A DNA stretch of 64,000 nt from assembly GCF_012932495.1 (NCBI RefSeq), contig NZ_JABCNG010000001.1, forward strand, positions 806,001 to 870,000, in the 5' to 3' direction. A program made the translations under genes and the position numbers. The notes below the pieces were generated by a model. It saw only the letters and a program-made list of their open reading frames with translations, ran no database searches and was not told the origin of the DNA. The first letter of the stretch is position 1, and every line of letters begins with the position of its first letter. Source of the stretch: Novosphingobium sp. SG919 (lineage in GTDB: Bacteria; Pseudomonadota; Alphaproteobacteria; Sphingomonadales; Sphingomonadaceae). This document shows positions 54,136 through 62,483 of the stretch, piece after piece.

Positions 54136-56685
54136 ATGCGTATTGCCACGGCGGGTCTCTCGCGGTTTCTCCTGATGACGAGCACCGCGCTCCTGGCGCC
54201 GGCCAGCATCGCGATGGCGCAGGATGCTGCGCCCCAAGCCGAACCGCAGGCGGCCGATGGCGGCAACGTGATCATCGTCACCGCGCAAAAGCGTTCGGAA
54301 AACCTCCAGAACGTGCCGATCTCGATCCAGGCCCTGGGCACGCAAAAGCTCGACCAGCTTAACGTGTCGAACTTCAACGGCTATACGCAGCAATTGCCCA
54401 CGGTCGTGGCGCAAAGCTCGGGCACGCCGGGCACCAACATCATATACATGCGCGGTGTCGCTTCGGGCGGCGATGGCAACCACTCGGGCTCGCTGCCCTC
54501 GGTGGGCGTCTATCTCGACGAACAGCCGGTCACCACGATCGGCGGCAACCTTGACGTGCATGTCTATGATATTGCCCGCATCGAAAGCCTGGCTGGGCCG
54601 CAGGGCACGCTCTATGGCGCCTCGTCCGAAGCCGGCACGATCCGCATCATCACCAACAAGCCCGATACCTCGGGCTACTACGGCCGCATGGATGTGGAAG
54701 TGAACAAGGTGCACAAGGGCGGCACCGGCGGCAAGGTGGAAGGGATGGTCAACATCCCGCTGTCGCAAAAGGCCGCGCTGCGCATTGTTGGCTTCTATGA
54801 AAAGGATGCCGGTTATATCGACAATGTCGCGGGCACGCGCAGTTTCGAGCCCAAGCCCGGTGGCATCACCATCAACAACAGCAAGTACGTCAAGAAGAAC
54901 TACAACGACACCGAGATCGCCGGCGGCCGCGCCCTGCTCAAGGTGGACCTTGACGACAACTGGACCGTCACGCCCGGCGTGATGTACCAGGATACGCGCA
55001 GCCACGGGTCCTACGGCTATGACACCAGCCTGGGCGATCTTCAGGTGCAGCATTTCCTGCCCGAATATCGCCGCGACATCTTTGCCCAGGCTTCGCTCAC
55101 CATCGAAGGCAAGATCGGTAGCTGGGATCTCACTTATGCCGGCGCCTATCTCGATCGCAAGACGTTCTCGTCGAGCGATTATACCGACTATGCCGAAGCC
55201 TATGACTCGCTCTATTCGGGCGTTGGCGGCCTCGCCGGCTATTTCTATTACAAGGACAATGCCGGCAACCAGGTCACCCCGATCCAGCAGGTGATCGGGC
55301 AGGATCACTTCAAGAAGATGAGCCACGAACTGCGCATCGCTTCGCCCACCAGCGAGCCGCTGCGTTTCGTCGGTGGCCTGTTCTACCAGCGCCAGTCCAA
55401 CCTGATCCACCAGGATTACCAGGTCGCGGGCCTGGCCGATCTGCTGTCGGTCAACGGCAAGCCCGGCACGCTGTGGCTGACCCAGCAGCACCGCGTGGAC
55501 AAGGACTATGCCGCGTTCGGGGAACTGAGCTACGACATCCTGCCCAATCTCACCGCCACGGCCGGCGGCCGCTATTTCAAGTATGACAATTCGCTGATCG
55601 GTTTCTTCGGTTTCGGTCGCAACCCGGCCTATTATCAGGGCGCTGACGGCAATCCGCCGCCCAATGCGGCCGGTTCCTCGCGCACCGGGGTCGCCGGTTG
55701 CTACACCACCGATGGGCTCACCTTGCGCAATGCGCAGCTGGCGGGCGAAACCAACATCACCCTGCTGCCGGCGGCCGTGGGTGGTAGCCCGTGCACCAAC
55801 CTCGGCGATTACGTAAACGGGGGCGTGGTGCCCAAGCGCGCCAAGGGCGATGGCGGCACCTATCGCTTCAACCTGACGTGGAAGCCCGATCGTGACGTGA
55901 CCGCCTATGCCACCGTCTCGCGCGGGTTCCGCCCCGGCGGCATCAACCGCCGTGCGGATGTGGCGGCCTACAAGCCGGATTATCTCACCAATTTCGAACT
56001 GGGCCTCAAGACCACGCTGTTCGATGGCCTGCTGCGCTTCAACATGGCAGTCTACCAGCAGAACTGGAAGAACTTCCAGTTCTCGTACCTGGGCGCCAAC
56101 AGCTTCACCGAAATCCACAATGGCCCCGATGCGCGCATTCGCGGCGTGGAATTCGATGCCAATGTGGTCAAGGGTGGGTTCTCGTTCAATTTCGGCGGCG
56201 CCTATACCGACGCGGTGATGCGCAAGAACCTCTGCGCGGTGGACGATCTGACCTACAAGTGCACCGGCGATGGCAATTTCGTCGCCGCCAAGGCCGGCAC
56301 CCGCCTGCCGATCACGCCCAAGTGGAAGCTGGCGAGCACGCTGCGCTACAGCGTGCCCGTGGGCGCGGCCAAGGTCTATGGCCAGGCCAACGCCACTTAT
56401 CAAAGCTCGGCCGCGTCCGACTTGCGCACCGCAGCCGTGCAGACTGGGACAGGCAACATCATCAATCCAGCCGAACTGCTCGGCCGCATCGAAGCCTTTA
56501 CCCAGGTCAACTTTGCCATCGGCAGCGAGTGGGACAAGTATTCGCTCGAACTGTTCGCCACCAACGCCTTTGACGAACGCGGCCAGCTCTCGCGCTACGT
56601 CGCCTGCGGCAGCTGCTACAACCGCGTCTATATCGTTCCCAACCAGCCCCGCACGATCGGCATCCGCGCCGGCGCCAAGTTCTGA
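54136..56685 (+). CDS. TonB-dependent outer-membrane receptor
   Basis: 849 residues. The signal peptide (GLSRFLLMTSTALLAPASIA) ends before AQDAAPQ. The TonB-box-like NVIIVTAQKRSENLQNVPIS leads into a plug with IYMRGVASGGDGNHSGSLPS and IESLAGPQGTLYGASSEAGT. The barrel ends IGIRAGAKF with a terminal Phe. The plug wording matches the large sphingomonad receptor class. ATG 54136 is preferred over 54070 because the signal peptide follows directly. It is downstream of the TPR-sulfotransferase gene. Ligand unknown. Confidence 0.95.
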   Translation: MRIATAGLSRFLLMTSTALLAPASIAMAQDAAPQAEPQAADGGNVIIVTAQKRSENLQNVPISIQALGTQKLDQLNVSNFNGYTQQLPTVVAQSSGTPGTNIIYMRGVASGGDGNHSGSLPSVGVYLDEQPVTTIGGNLDVHVYDIARIESLAGPQGTLYGASSEAGTIRIITNKPDTSGYYGRMDVEVNKVHKGGTGGKVEGMVNIPLSQKAALRIVGFYEKDAGYIDNVAGTRSFEPKPGGITINNSKYVKKNYNDTEIAGGRALLKVDLDDNWTVTPGVMYQDTRSHGSYGYDTSLGDLQVQHFLPEYRRDIFAQASLTIEGKIGSWDLTYAGAYLDRKTFSSSDYTDYAEAYDSLYSGVGGLAGYFYYKDNAGNQVTPIQQVIGQDHFKKMSHELRIASPTSEPLRFVGGLFYQRQSNLIHQDYQVAGLADLLSVNGKPGTLWLTQQHRVDKDYAAFGELSYDILPNLTATAGGRYFKYDNSLIGFFGFGRNPAYYQGADGNPPPNAAGSSRTGVAGCYTTDGLTLRNAQLAGETNITLLPAAVGGSPCTNLGDYVNGGVVPKRAKGDGGTYRFNLTWKPDRDVTAYATVSRGFRPGGINRRADVAAYKPDYLTNFELGLKTTLFDGLLRFNMAVYQQNWKNFQFSYLGANSFTEIHNGPDARIRGVEFDANVVKGGFSFNFGGAYTDAVMRKNLCAVDDLTYKCTGDGNFVAAKAGTRLPITPKWKLASTLRYSVPVGAAKVYGQANATYQSSAASDLRTAAVQTGTGNIINPAELLGRIEAFTQVNFAIGSEWDKYSLELFATNAFDERGQLSRYVACGSCYNRVYIVPNQPRTIGIRAGAKF

Positions 56686-56700
56686 ACCGCTGACAAAAAA

Positions 56701-56740
56701 CCCCCTCCTCTTCAGAGGAGGGGGTTTGGGGGTGGTGGAA
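56701..56740. repeat. Family A palindromic repeat (also a minus-strand terminator)
   Basis: A perfect CCCCCTCCTCT / AGAGGAGGGGG hairpin with a GTTTGGGGGTGGTGGAA tail. Six plus-strand A residues at 56695-56700 become a T-run on the minus strand, so it can terminate the response-regulator gene (stop at 56822) as well as mark the receptor 3' end. Confidence 0.92.
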
Positions 56741-56767
56741 GCCACGCGCGGCGCTCGAACTTAAGCT

Positions 56768-56798
56768 GGACCCCGGATCAAGTCCGGGGCGACGAAGC
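56768..56798. repeat. Family B palindromic repeat
   Basis: GGACCCCGGATCAAGTCCGG then GGCGACGAAGC. One base differs from the other copies (C for T after the core). It lies 24 bp before the response-regulator stop codon on the minus strand. Confidence 0.88.
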
Positions 56799-56821
56799 TG
56801 ATTTGAACAAATCTTTGGTTA

Positions 56822-57493
56822 TCAAGGCTTGTCCAGCACATACCCCAGCGCGCGCACCGTGCGCAGCGGATAACCGGCCCCGGCGTCGCGCAGCGCGCGG
56901 CGCAGGCGGCTGACCCAGGCGTCAACGGTGCGCTCGTCGATCGGCTGGCCCTGTTTGCCCAGTGCCGCGATCAGTTGCTGGCGGGAAAAGACCTGGCCCG
57001 GCTGCTCCATCAGGTAGCGCAGCAGGCGCAGTTCGTTGGGCATCAGCGCGATGGCCTTGTCCTTCCACCGCGCCTGAAGCGCCGTCAGGTCCAGGCTCAA
57101 TTCGCCCAGCCGCAGCGTGCGGGCCACGGTTTCGCGTTCGGGCAATTGCACCGAAAGCACGCGATCGAGCACGGTGCCACGGTCGATCGGCCCGACGATG
57201 TAATCATCCGCCCCGGCGCGCATGGCGCGGCGCTTGGCCTCGGGATCGTCTTCTTCCAGCACCATGGTGACATGGGCCGCTTCGGTCTGCATGTCGCAGC
57301 GCAGGCGCCGGCACAGCTCCAGGCCCGAAAGTTCGGGCAGCAGCCAATCGACGAAGGCCCAAGGCCGCCCGTCGAGCAGGGGCAGGGGGCCCGCGCCACG
57401 CCAGGGGTGAAACACCACTTTCAGGTCGCCATGGGCAAACGGGTCGTGGCCGCCTTCCAGCGGGTTGGTCAGCAGAATGTCGATCTGGCGCAT
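56822..57493 (-). CDS. OmpR/PhoB-type response regulator with degenerate receiver
   Basis: 223 residues. The receiver (1-120) keeps the phosphoacceptor Asp49 (AFVDWLLPELSGLEL). The usual acidic pair after strand 1 reads ILLTNP, and the conserved Lys before Pro is Gly101 (DDYIVGPIDR). The C-terminal winged-helix (about 125-222) is intact: MPNELRLLRYLMEQPGQVFS, DERTVDAWVSRLRRALRDAG, LRTVRALGYVL. ATG 57493 with AGG upstream. No histidine kinase is adjacent. It may work without phosphorylation. Target genes unknown. Confidence 0.88.
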   Translation of the reverse strand: MRQIDILLTNPLEGGHDPFAHGDLKVVFHPWRGAGPLPLLDGRPWAFVDWLLPELSGLELCRRLRCDMQTEAAHVTMVLEEDDPEAKRRAMRAGADDYIVGPIDRGTVLDRVLSVQLPERETVARTLRLGELSLDLTALQARWKDKAIALMPNELRLLRYLMEQPGQVFSRQQLIAALGKQGQPIDERTVDAWVSRLRRALRDAGAGYPLRTVRALGYVLDKP

Positions 57494-57602
57494 GGGCCTG
57501 CCTGTTGGGGGAAACAACAGGCGCCTTGTGTCTGCGCTTTATGACGGCCTTGTGACGACACTTGGCGAATTGTCACATTGCGGGGAAAATTCGCTTCTCG
57601 TC

Positions 57603-57645
57603 TGGCAAGGGGGTGGGGGAGAGAGGCCCGCCCACCCCCTTGCCA
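57603..57645. repeat. Perfect 15-bp hairpin after pobA
   Basis: TGGCAAGGGGGTGGG (57603-57617) and CCCACCCCCTTGCCA (57631-57645) are exact inverted copies around 13 bases. It lies 22 bp beyond the pobA stop. No T-run follows on the minus strand, so it is a transcript-end stabiliser or a palindromic element rather than a classic terminator. Confidence 0.85.
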
Positions 57646-57667
57646 AGCTAGTCAAAGGGCCAAGGGG

Positions 57668-58837
57668 TCAAACCGGAAGCCCCACATAGTTTTCGGCAAT
57701 GCTGGTCTGCGCGGCACGGCTGGTGGCGATGTAATCCAGTTCGGCCACCTGCATCGCCCGCTCGAACGGGCCATCGTCGGGGAAGCGGTGCATCAGCTTG
57801 GTCAGGGTCCAGCTGAAGCGTTCCGATTTCCACACCCGCGCCAGCGCCTTGGCGGCATAGCTGGCAATCGCGTCGGCATCGTTCGCCTTGAAAAAGCCGG
57901 TCAGCGCCTGCGCGGCATAATGCACGTCGCTGGCTGCCAGGTTCAGCCCCTTGGCTCCGGTTGGGGGCACGATATGGGCCGCATCGCCGCACAGCAGCAG
58001 GCTGCCGTGGCGCATCGGCTCGAACACGTAGGACCGCAGCGGTGCGATCGACTTTTCGATCGACGGCCCACGCGTGATGTTCGCGGCTGCATCGGGGCCC
58101 AGGCGGATGGCCAGTTCGTCCCAGATGCGCTCGTCGCTCCAGTCCTCGATCTTTTCGGTCAGCGGCACGTCCACGTAATAGCGGCTGCGGGTGTGGCTGC
58201 GCATCGAGGCGAGGGCAAAGCCGCGCTCGTGGTTGGCATAGATCAGCTCGTGGTTGCACGGCGGCACGTCGGCCAGGATGCCCAGCCAGCCGAACGGATA
58301 GACGCGCTCGTATTCGCGCGCCACGCTGGCGGGAATGGCCTTGCGCGATGGGCCGTGAAAGCCGTCGCAGCCCACGATGAAGCGCGCGTCCAGCCGCTCT
58401 GCGCGGCCTTCGTGGGTAAACGTCAGGTAGGGCGCATCGCTTTCGATGTCGTGCAGCGCCACGTCGCTGGCGCCATAAAGCACCGGCAACCCGCGTTCGG
58501 GCGCGGCATCCATCAGGTCGCGCGTCACTTCGGTCTGGCCATAGACAGTCACGGTCTGGCCGGTGAGGCCGGCCACGTCGATGCGGATCAGGCGCTCGCC
58601 ATCGGCCAGGTTGAACCCTTCTTCCACCAGGCCTTCAGCCTTGAGGCGGGCATCCAGGCCCAGCCGCTCCATCAGGTTGACGGTGATCGATTCCAGCACG
58701 CCGGCGCGGATGCGGCCCAGCACATAGTCACCGGTCTGGCGTTCCACCACCACGCACTCGATCCCTTCGGCGCGCAGCAGGTGGCCCAGCAGCAGGCCGG
58801 CGGGGCCAGCGCCCACGATGGCAACTTGGGTTTTCAT
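57668..58837 (-). CDS. pobA: 4-Hydroxybenzoate 3-monooxygenase
   Basis: 389 residues, the size of PobA. FAD motifs: GAGPAGLLLGHLLRAEG at the start, FIVGCDGFHGPSRKAIP (DG motif), and LLLCGDAAHIVPPTGAKGLN, then LAASD (GD motif). RIRAGVLESITV and WLGILADVPP are typical of the enzyme. It hydroxylates 4-hydroxybenzoate to protocatechuate with NADPH and O2 in the cytosol, feeding ring cleavage. ATG 58837 has GGGAGA at 8 bp. Divergent from an AraC-type regulator, its likely activator. Confidence 0.96.
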   Translation of the reverse strand: MKTQVAIVGAGPAGLLLGHLLRAEGIECVVVERQTGDYVLGRIRAGVLESITVNLMERLGLDARLKAEGLVEEGFNLADGERLIRIDVAGLTGQTVTVYGQTEVTRDLMDAAPERGLPVLYGASDVALHDIESDAPYLTFTHEGRAERLDARFIVGCDGFHGPSRKAIPASVAREYERVYPFGWLGILADVPPCNHELIYANHERGFALASMRSHTRSRYYVDVPLTEKIEDWSDERIWDELAIRLGPDAAANITRGPSIEKSIAPLRSYVFEPMRHGSLLLCGDAAHIVPPTGAKGLNLAASDVHYAAQALTGFFKANDADAIASYAAKALARVWKSERFSWTLTKLMHRFPDDGPFERAMQVAELDYIATSRAAQTSIAENYVGLPV

Positions 58838-58959
58838 CGCTTTTCTCTCCCGCGGGCGGCCCGTCCGTCATGGCCGCCGCTCACGCCCTTTCTTGACATT
58901 GGCCGGCCCGTGCGGGAAGGCATCAGCCTGACATAAGATGGCACTTTCAGGACAAGTCG
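58838..58959. promoter_or_regulatory. Divergent promoter region pobA / pobR
   Basis: 122 bp between the two start codons. A consensus TTGACA (58893-58898) is present on the plus strand, but no matching -10 box at the usual distance, as is common for activator-dependent promoters. The AraC-type protein probably binds here. Confidence 0.5.
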
Positions 58960-59808
58960 ATGGCGCAAGGCAGCATCCCCAGCTATGCCCTCTATGGCGA
59001 GGAACAGGCCGGAATTGCCAGCGGATTTGCCCATATCGAGACGATCGCAGCGCGTTCCTCCTTGCACGATTGGGAAATCCGGCCGCACCGCCACGCCGAT
59101 TTCGTGCAATTGCTGCTGGTGCACACCGGACAAGTGCGCATCACCTTCGACGGTGCAGAACAGGCGCTTGACGGGCCCGTGGCGGTGATCGCCCCGGCCG
59201 GCGTGGTCCACGGCTTTCGCTTTGCCGCCGATGTGGTGGGCCATGTCGTCACCTTGGGTGCCGATTTCCTGGCCCGCGCCCCGGCGGCGGCCGATCCGCT
59301 GCATCGCGCGCTCACCCAGGGGCAGGCCGCCCCGCTGGCGGCCGAGCCGGCCCGCCGCGCCGCCTGGCTCGCGGCCGAAATGCTGGCGCTCCAGGCCGAT
59401 CGCACCACGGCCGATCCGCTATTGCTGGCGCTTGCCGAAACCCTGGCCCGCTGCGTCGCCCAGGCCTTGCCCGCCGCCGGCCCGGCGCCCGACACGCGGC
59501 TCGATCGCTTCCGCCAGTTGGTCGAAGTCCATTTCCGCAGCCACCGCGATCTGGCGTTCTACGCCTCGGCCCTGGGCACTACCCCGCGCACGCTTTCGCG
59601 CCTCACCGCCGCGCGCCTCGGCTGCTCGCCCATGGACGTCGTCCACCGCCGCCTGGCGCGCGAGGCGCATCGCCTGCTGCGCTACACCAACGCCACCGCC
59701 GCCCAGGTATCCGCCGAACTCGGCTTCGAAGACCCTTCGTACTTCTCCCGCTTCTACTTGCGCCTCACCGGCCGCCGCCCGGCACAAGATCGCGCTGGGG
59801 CGGCGTAA
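58960..59808 (+). CDS. pobR: AraC-family transcriptional regulator, PobR-like
   Basis: 282 residues. An N-terminal cupin sensor domain (WEIRPHRHADFVQLLLVHTG, VAVIAPAGVVHGFRF) precedes a double HTH (DLAFYASALGTTPRTLSRLT, YTNATAAQVSAELGFEDPSY, FSRFYLRLTGRRP). AraC-type activators adjacent to pobA respond to 4-hydroxybenzoate in several bacteria; assignment here rests on domain and position. ATG 58960 has AGGA at 8 bp. The convention PobR also covers unrelated IclR-type proteins, so the symbol is tentative. Confidence 0.82.
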   Translation: MAQGSIPSYALYGEEQAGIASGFAHIETIAARSSLHDWEIRPHRHADFVQLLLVHTGQVRITFDGAEQALDGPVAVIAPAGVVHGFRFAADVVGHVVTLGADFLARAPAAADPLHRALTQGQAAPLAAEPARRAAWLAAEMLALQADRTTADPLLLALAETLARCVAQALPAAGPAPDTRLDRFRQLVEVHFRSHRDLAFYASALGTTPRTLSRLTAARLGCSPMDVVHRRLAREAHRLLRYTNATAAQVSAELGFEDPSYFSRFYLRLTGRRPAQDRAGAA

Positions 59809-59880
59809 TGGCGCTTGCACGCGGCCGCCCAGCCGCTATGAAATCTTCACAAGTGTGAAATTGCGCAAGGGAGAGGCCCT

Positions 59881-61014
59881 GTGGCCCATATCAAGACCAG
59901 CCATGTCGGCAGCCTGCCGCGGGGCGAGGAACTCACGCCGCTGTTGCTCGCGCGTGATGCGGGCAAGCCTTATGACGCGGACGAATTCGATGCCAAGGTG
60001 GGGGCGGCCGTCAAGGCCGCCGTGCAGGCGCAAGTGGACGCGGGCGTGTCCATCGTCAGTGATGGCGAGCTGGGCAAGGTGGGCTATTCCACCTACATGA
60101 TCGAGCGCCTGTCCGGCTTTGGCGGGCATATCGATCGCAAGCCGGCGGCAGACCTGGCCGAAGTGCCGAACCTCGCCAAGAAGCTTTCGGCGATCATGGG
60201 CAGCCAGGAGTTCGTGCGCGCCTCGTGCATCGGGCCGGTCAAGCTGGTTACGCTCGAGCCGCTGCATGACGACATCCGCCGCTTCCGCGCCGCGCTCGAC
60301 GCGCATGGTGCGCCCGAAACGCAGGCGTTCATGAACGCCGCCTCGCCGGGGCTGATCACCGCGTTCCAGGTCAACCGCCACTATCCCAGCCATGAAGCCT
60401 ATCTGGCGGACCTCGCCGATGCCATGCGCGAGGAATACGAGACGATCGTGAACGCCGGGTTCTTCCTGCAACTCGATTGCCCCGATCTCGCGATGTCGCG
60501 CCACACCGGTTACCAGGACCTGAGCGAGGCGGAATTCCTGAAAGTGGCGGCCGCCAACGTAGAGGCGCTCAACGCCGCCACGGCCAACATTCCGCCCGAA
60601 AAGATGCGCATGCACGTGTGCTGGGGCAATTACGAAGGCCCGCACGATCACGACATTCCGCTCGAACGCGTGATCGACATCGTCATCGGTGCGCGGCCTT
60701 CCACGGTGCTGTTCGAGGCGGCCAATCCCCGGCACGAGCATGAATGGAAAGTCTGGGCCGATGCCAAGCTGCCCGATACCAAGATCCTCGCGCCCGGCCT
60801 GATCGACACCTGCTCCAACTATATCGAGCATCCCGAACTGATCGCGCAGCGGGTGGAACGCTTTGCCGGCATCGTGGGCGCAGACCGCGTGGTGGCCAGC
60901 ACCGATTGCGGGTTCGGCACCTTTGCCGGCTATGGCAAGATCGATCCCATCGTCACCTGGCGCAAGCTCAAAGCCCTGCGCGAAGGCGCCGACATCGCCG
61001 GAGCGCGCCTGTGA
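59881..61014 (+). CDS. MetE C-terminal-like zinc-dependent methyl/alkyl-thiol transferase
   Basis: 377 residues, matching the catalytic (C-terminal) half of cobalamin-independent methionine synthase without the N-terminal half. The zinc ligands appear to be His245 and Cys247 (MHVCWGN), Glu279 (VLFEAANPRHEHE) and Cys343 (ASTDCGFGTF). TSHVGSLPR and SDGELGKVGYSTYM are family N-terminal blocks. Such proteins act as methionine synthases or epoxide:thiol transferases. The start is GTG 59881 with GGGAGAGG upstream. It overlaps a SnoaL-like gene by GTGA and sits beside pobA, so a role in catabolism is more likely than methionine synthesis, but no substrate can be assigned. Confidence 0.85.
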   Translation: MAHIKTSHVGSLPRGEELTPLLLARDAGKPYDADEFDAKVGAAVKAAVQAQVDAGVSIVSDGELGKVGYSTYMIERLSGFGGHIDRKPAADLAEVPNLAKKLSAIMGSQEFVRASCIGPVKLVTLEPLHDDIRRFRAALDAHGAPETQAFMNAASPGLITAFQVNRHYPSHEAYLADLADAMREEYETIVNAGFFLQLDCPDLAMSRHTGYQDLSEAEFLKVAAANVEALNAATANIPPEKMRMHVCWGNYEGPHDHDIPLERVIDIVIGARPSTVLFEAANPRHEHEWKVWADAKLPDTKILAPGLIDTCSNYIEHPELIAQRVERFAGIVGADRVVASTDCGFGTFAGYGKIDPIVTWRKLKALREGADIAGARL

Positions 61015-61409
61015 TTAACGAAGACGAACGCCGCGCGATCGAGGCGGACTGCGCGCGCCTGATCGCGCTCTATGCCAACTTGAACGACGAAGCGCGCTGG
61101 GAAGACGTCGCCGCCCTCTATGCCGCCGATGGCCTGATGACCCGTCCCACCGCGCCCGATGCGCCGATCGTGGGCCGCGCCGCGATCCTCGCCGCGTTCC
61201 AGTCGCGCCCGCCGCGCACCACGCGCCATGTGTGCAGCAACGTGGTGATCGACGTGGAAAGCGCTGACACCGCCCGTGGCACCAGCGCAATGCTGCTGTT
61301 CAACGGCGGCCCGGCGCCGCTGGTCGGCTCGTTCCACGATCGCTTCGTGCGCACGGCGCAAGGCTGGCGCTTTGCCGAACGGCGCGGCACTCTCCTCTTC
61401 CAAACCTGA
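61011..61409 (+). CDS. SnoaL-like / NTF2-like small protein
   Basis: 132 residues. Cystatin/NTF2-like fold pattern: AIEADCARLIALYANLNDEA, RWEDVAALYAADGLMTRPTA, GRAAILAAFQSRP, then the sheet (TRHVCSNVVIDVESADTARG, FHDRFVRTAQGWRFAERRG). Members are small dehydratases, isomerases or accessory proteins. The start is GTG 61011, overlapping the upstream TGA (GTGA), so the two products are made together and may act on the same substrate. No catalytic residue can be named with certainty. Confidence 0.8.
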   Translation: MINEDERRAIEADCARLIALYANLNDEARWEDVAALYAADGLMTRPTAPDAPIVGRAAILAAFQSRPPRTTRHVCSNVVIDVESADTARGTSAMLLFNGGPAPLVGSFHDRFVRTAQGWRFAERRGTLLFQT

Positions 61410-61421
61410 CCAGACAAATAG

Positions 61422-61460
61422 CCCCCTCCTCTTCAGAGGAGGGGGTTGGGGGTGGTGGAA
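61422..61460. repeat. Family A palindromic repeat
   Basis: CCCCCTCCTCTTCAGAGGAG then GGGGTTGGGGGTGGTGGAA. It starts 13 bp after the SnoaL-like stop codon and lies 39 bp before the IclR start. It may be the transcript end for the pair upstream. Confidence 0.93.
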
Positions 61461-61498
61461 CGCTAACACCGCCGCCCCGCAAAAAGGACAAGACACCC

Positions 61499-62260
61499 AT
61501 GGCCTCCGCCCCCTCTGCTCCCGCTTCGGCCAAGACCGGCCCGGTCAAGTCGGCGCTGCGCACGCTCGACGTGATCGAATTCGTCGTGGCCCATGCCGGC
61601 GGCGTGGTGGCGCAGGACGTGGCGCAGGCGCTGGGCATTCCGGTGTCGAGCCTGTCCTACCTGCTCGCCACCCTGGTGGAGCGGCAATACCTGGCGCGGG
61701 ACGGGCGCCGCTATCTGCCCGGGCCGGGGCTGGAGCGCCTGCGCGTGGCCCCGGCGGCCTTGCCCCTGGCCGACCGCGTGGCGCCGCTGGTCCGCGCGCT
61801 CAAGGCCGAACTTAACGAAACCGCCAGCTTCATGGTCCGCGTGGGGTGGGACGTGGAAGCCGTGGTGACCGAAGCCAGCGACCAGACCCTGCGCTATGCC
61901 ATCGAACCCGGCGCCCGCCGCCCGCTGCACTGCCTCGCCGCCGGCAAAGTGATCCTCGCCTATCTCTCGGACGCAGACCTGCACCGCTACTTCGCGGAAA
62001 GCACGCGCCTCGCCATGACCGAACACACCCGTGTGCGCGACGAAGACCTGCGCGCCGACCTCACCCGCATCCGCGCCGAAGGCATCGCCACCGCCTGCCA
62101 CGAAGCCACCCTGGGCATCTGCGGCACCGCCGTGCCGGTGCGCGTGGGCGGCCAGATGGTCGGCGTGCTGAGCGTGGCCGTGCCGGAAGTGCGCTTTGAT
62201 GCGGCGCTGGCGGCGCGGGTGCGTAGTGCGCTTAAGCGGGCGGCGGGGGCGGTGGGGTGA
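61499..62260 (+). CDS. IclR-family transcriptional regulator
   Basis: 253 residues. The winged HTH is residues about 17-75 (KSALRTLDVIEFVVAHAGG, VAQDVAQALGIPVSSLSYLL, ATLVERQYLARDG). The effector domain follows, with ETASFMVRVGWDVEAVVTEA, RPLHCLAAGKVILAYLSDA and GTAVPVRVGGQMVGVLSVAV. IclR members of this size often control aromatic-acid genes such as pca or pob. Position beside the MetE-like/SnoaL-like pair suggests it controls those genes or itself. ATG 61499 with AAGGA upstream at 10 bp. Confidence 0.92.
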   Translation: MASAPSAPASAKTGPVKSALRTLDVIEFVVAHAGGVVAQDVAQALGIPVSSLSYLLATLVERQYLARDGRRYLPGPGLERLRVAPAALPLADRVAPLVRALKAELNETASFMVRVGWDVEAVVTEASDQTLRYAIEPGARRPLHCLAAGKVILAYLSDADLHRYFAESTRLAMTEHTRVRDEDLRADLTRIRAEGIATACHEATLGICGTAVPVRVGGQMVGVLSVAVPEVRFDAALAARVRSALKRAAGAVG

Positions 62261-62483
62261 GAGTGGGGGTGTGGCTGATCGCCGCTAAAGTTGCCGTTCC
62301 CGCCTCCCGTCGTGAGCGCAGAAAGCGGACCTCGTTCATTCGGCATTCCCGAGTTAAACCGTCCGGCAAAACCGTTGCTGTCCAAGCCAGTGCATTGAAA
62401 TATTTTTACATCTCACTTGCCTACCTCCAGCGGCACAATGTATTCCATCTCCGGGGATGGAGGTGCGACTACAGTGGGGCCCC

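Noticed and set aside
54130..56745. An 871-codon minus-strand frame opposite the fourth TonB receptor
   Set aside because: The plus-strand frame has signal peptide, plug and terminal Phe; the opposite frame has no recognisable domain.
59881..61014. Ordinary methionine synthase MetE
   Set aside because: Only the catalytic half is present and the context is catabolic; it remains possible but unsupported.
62261..62483. Small genes in the gap before the SIR2 gene
   Set aside because: Short frames on both strands have no similarity or ribosome site; the region is more likely promoter or island border.
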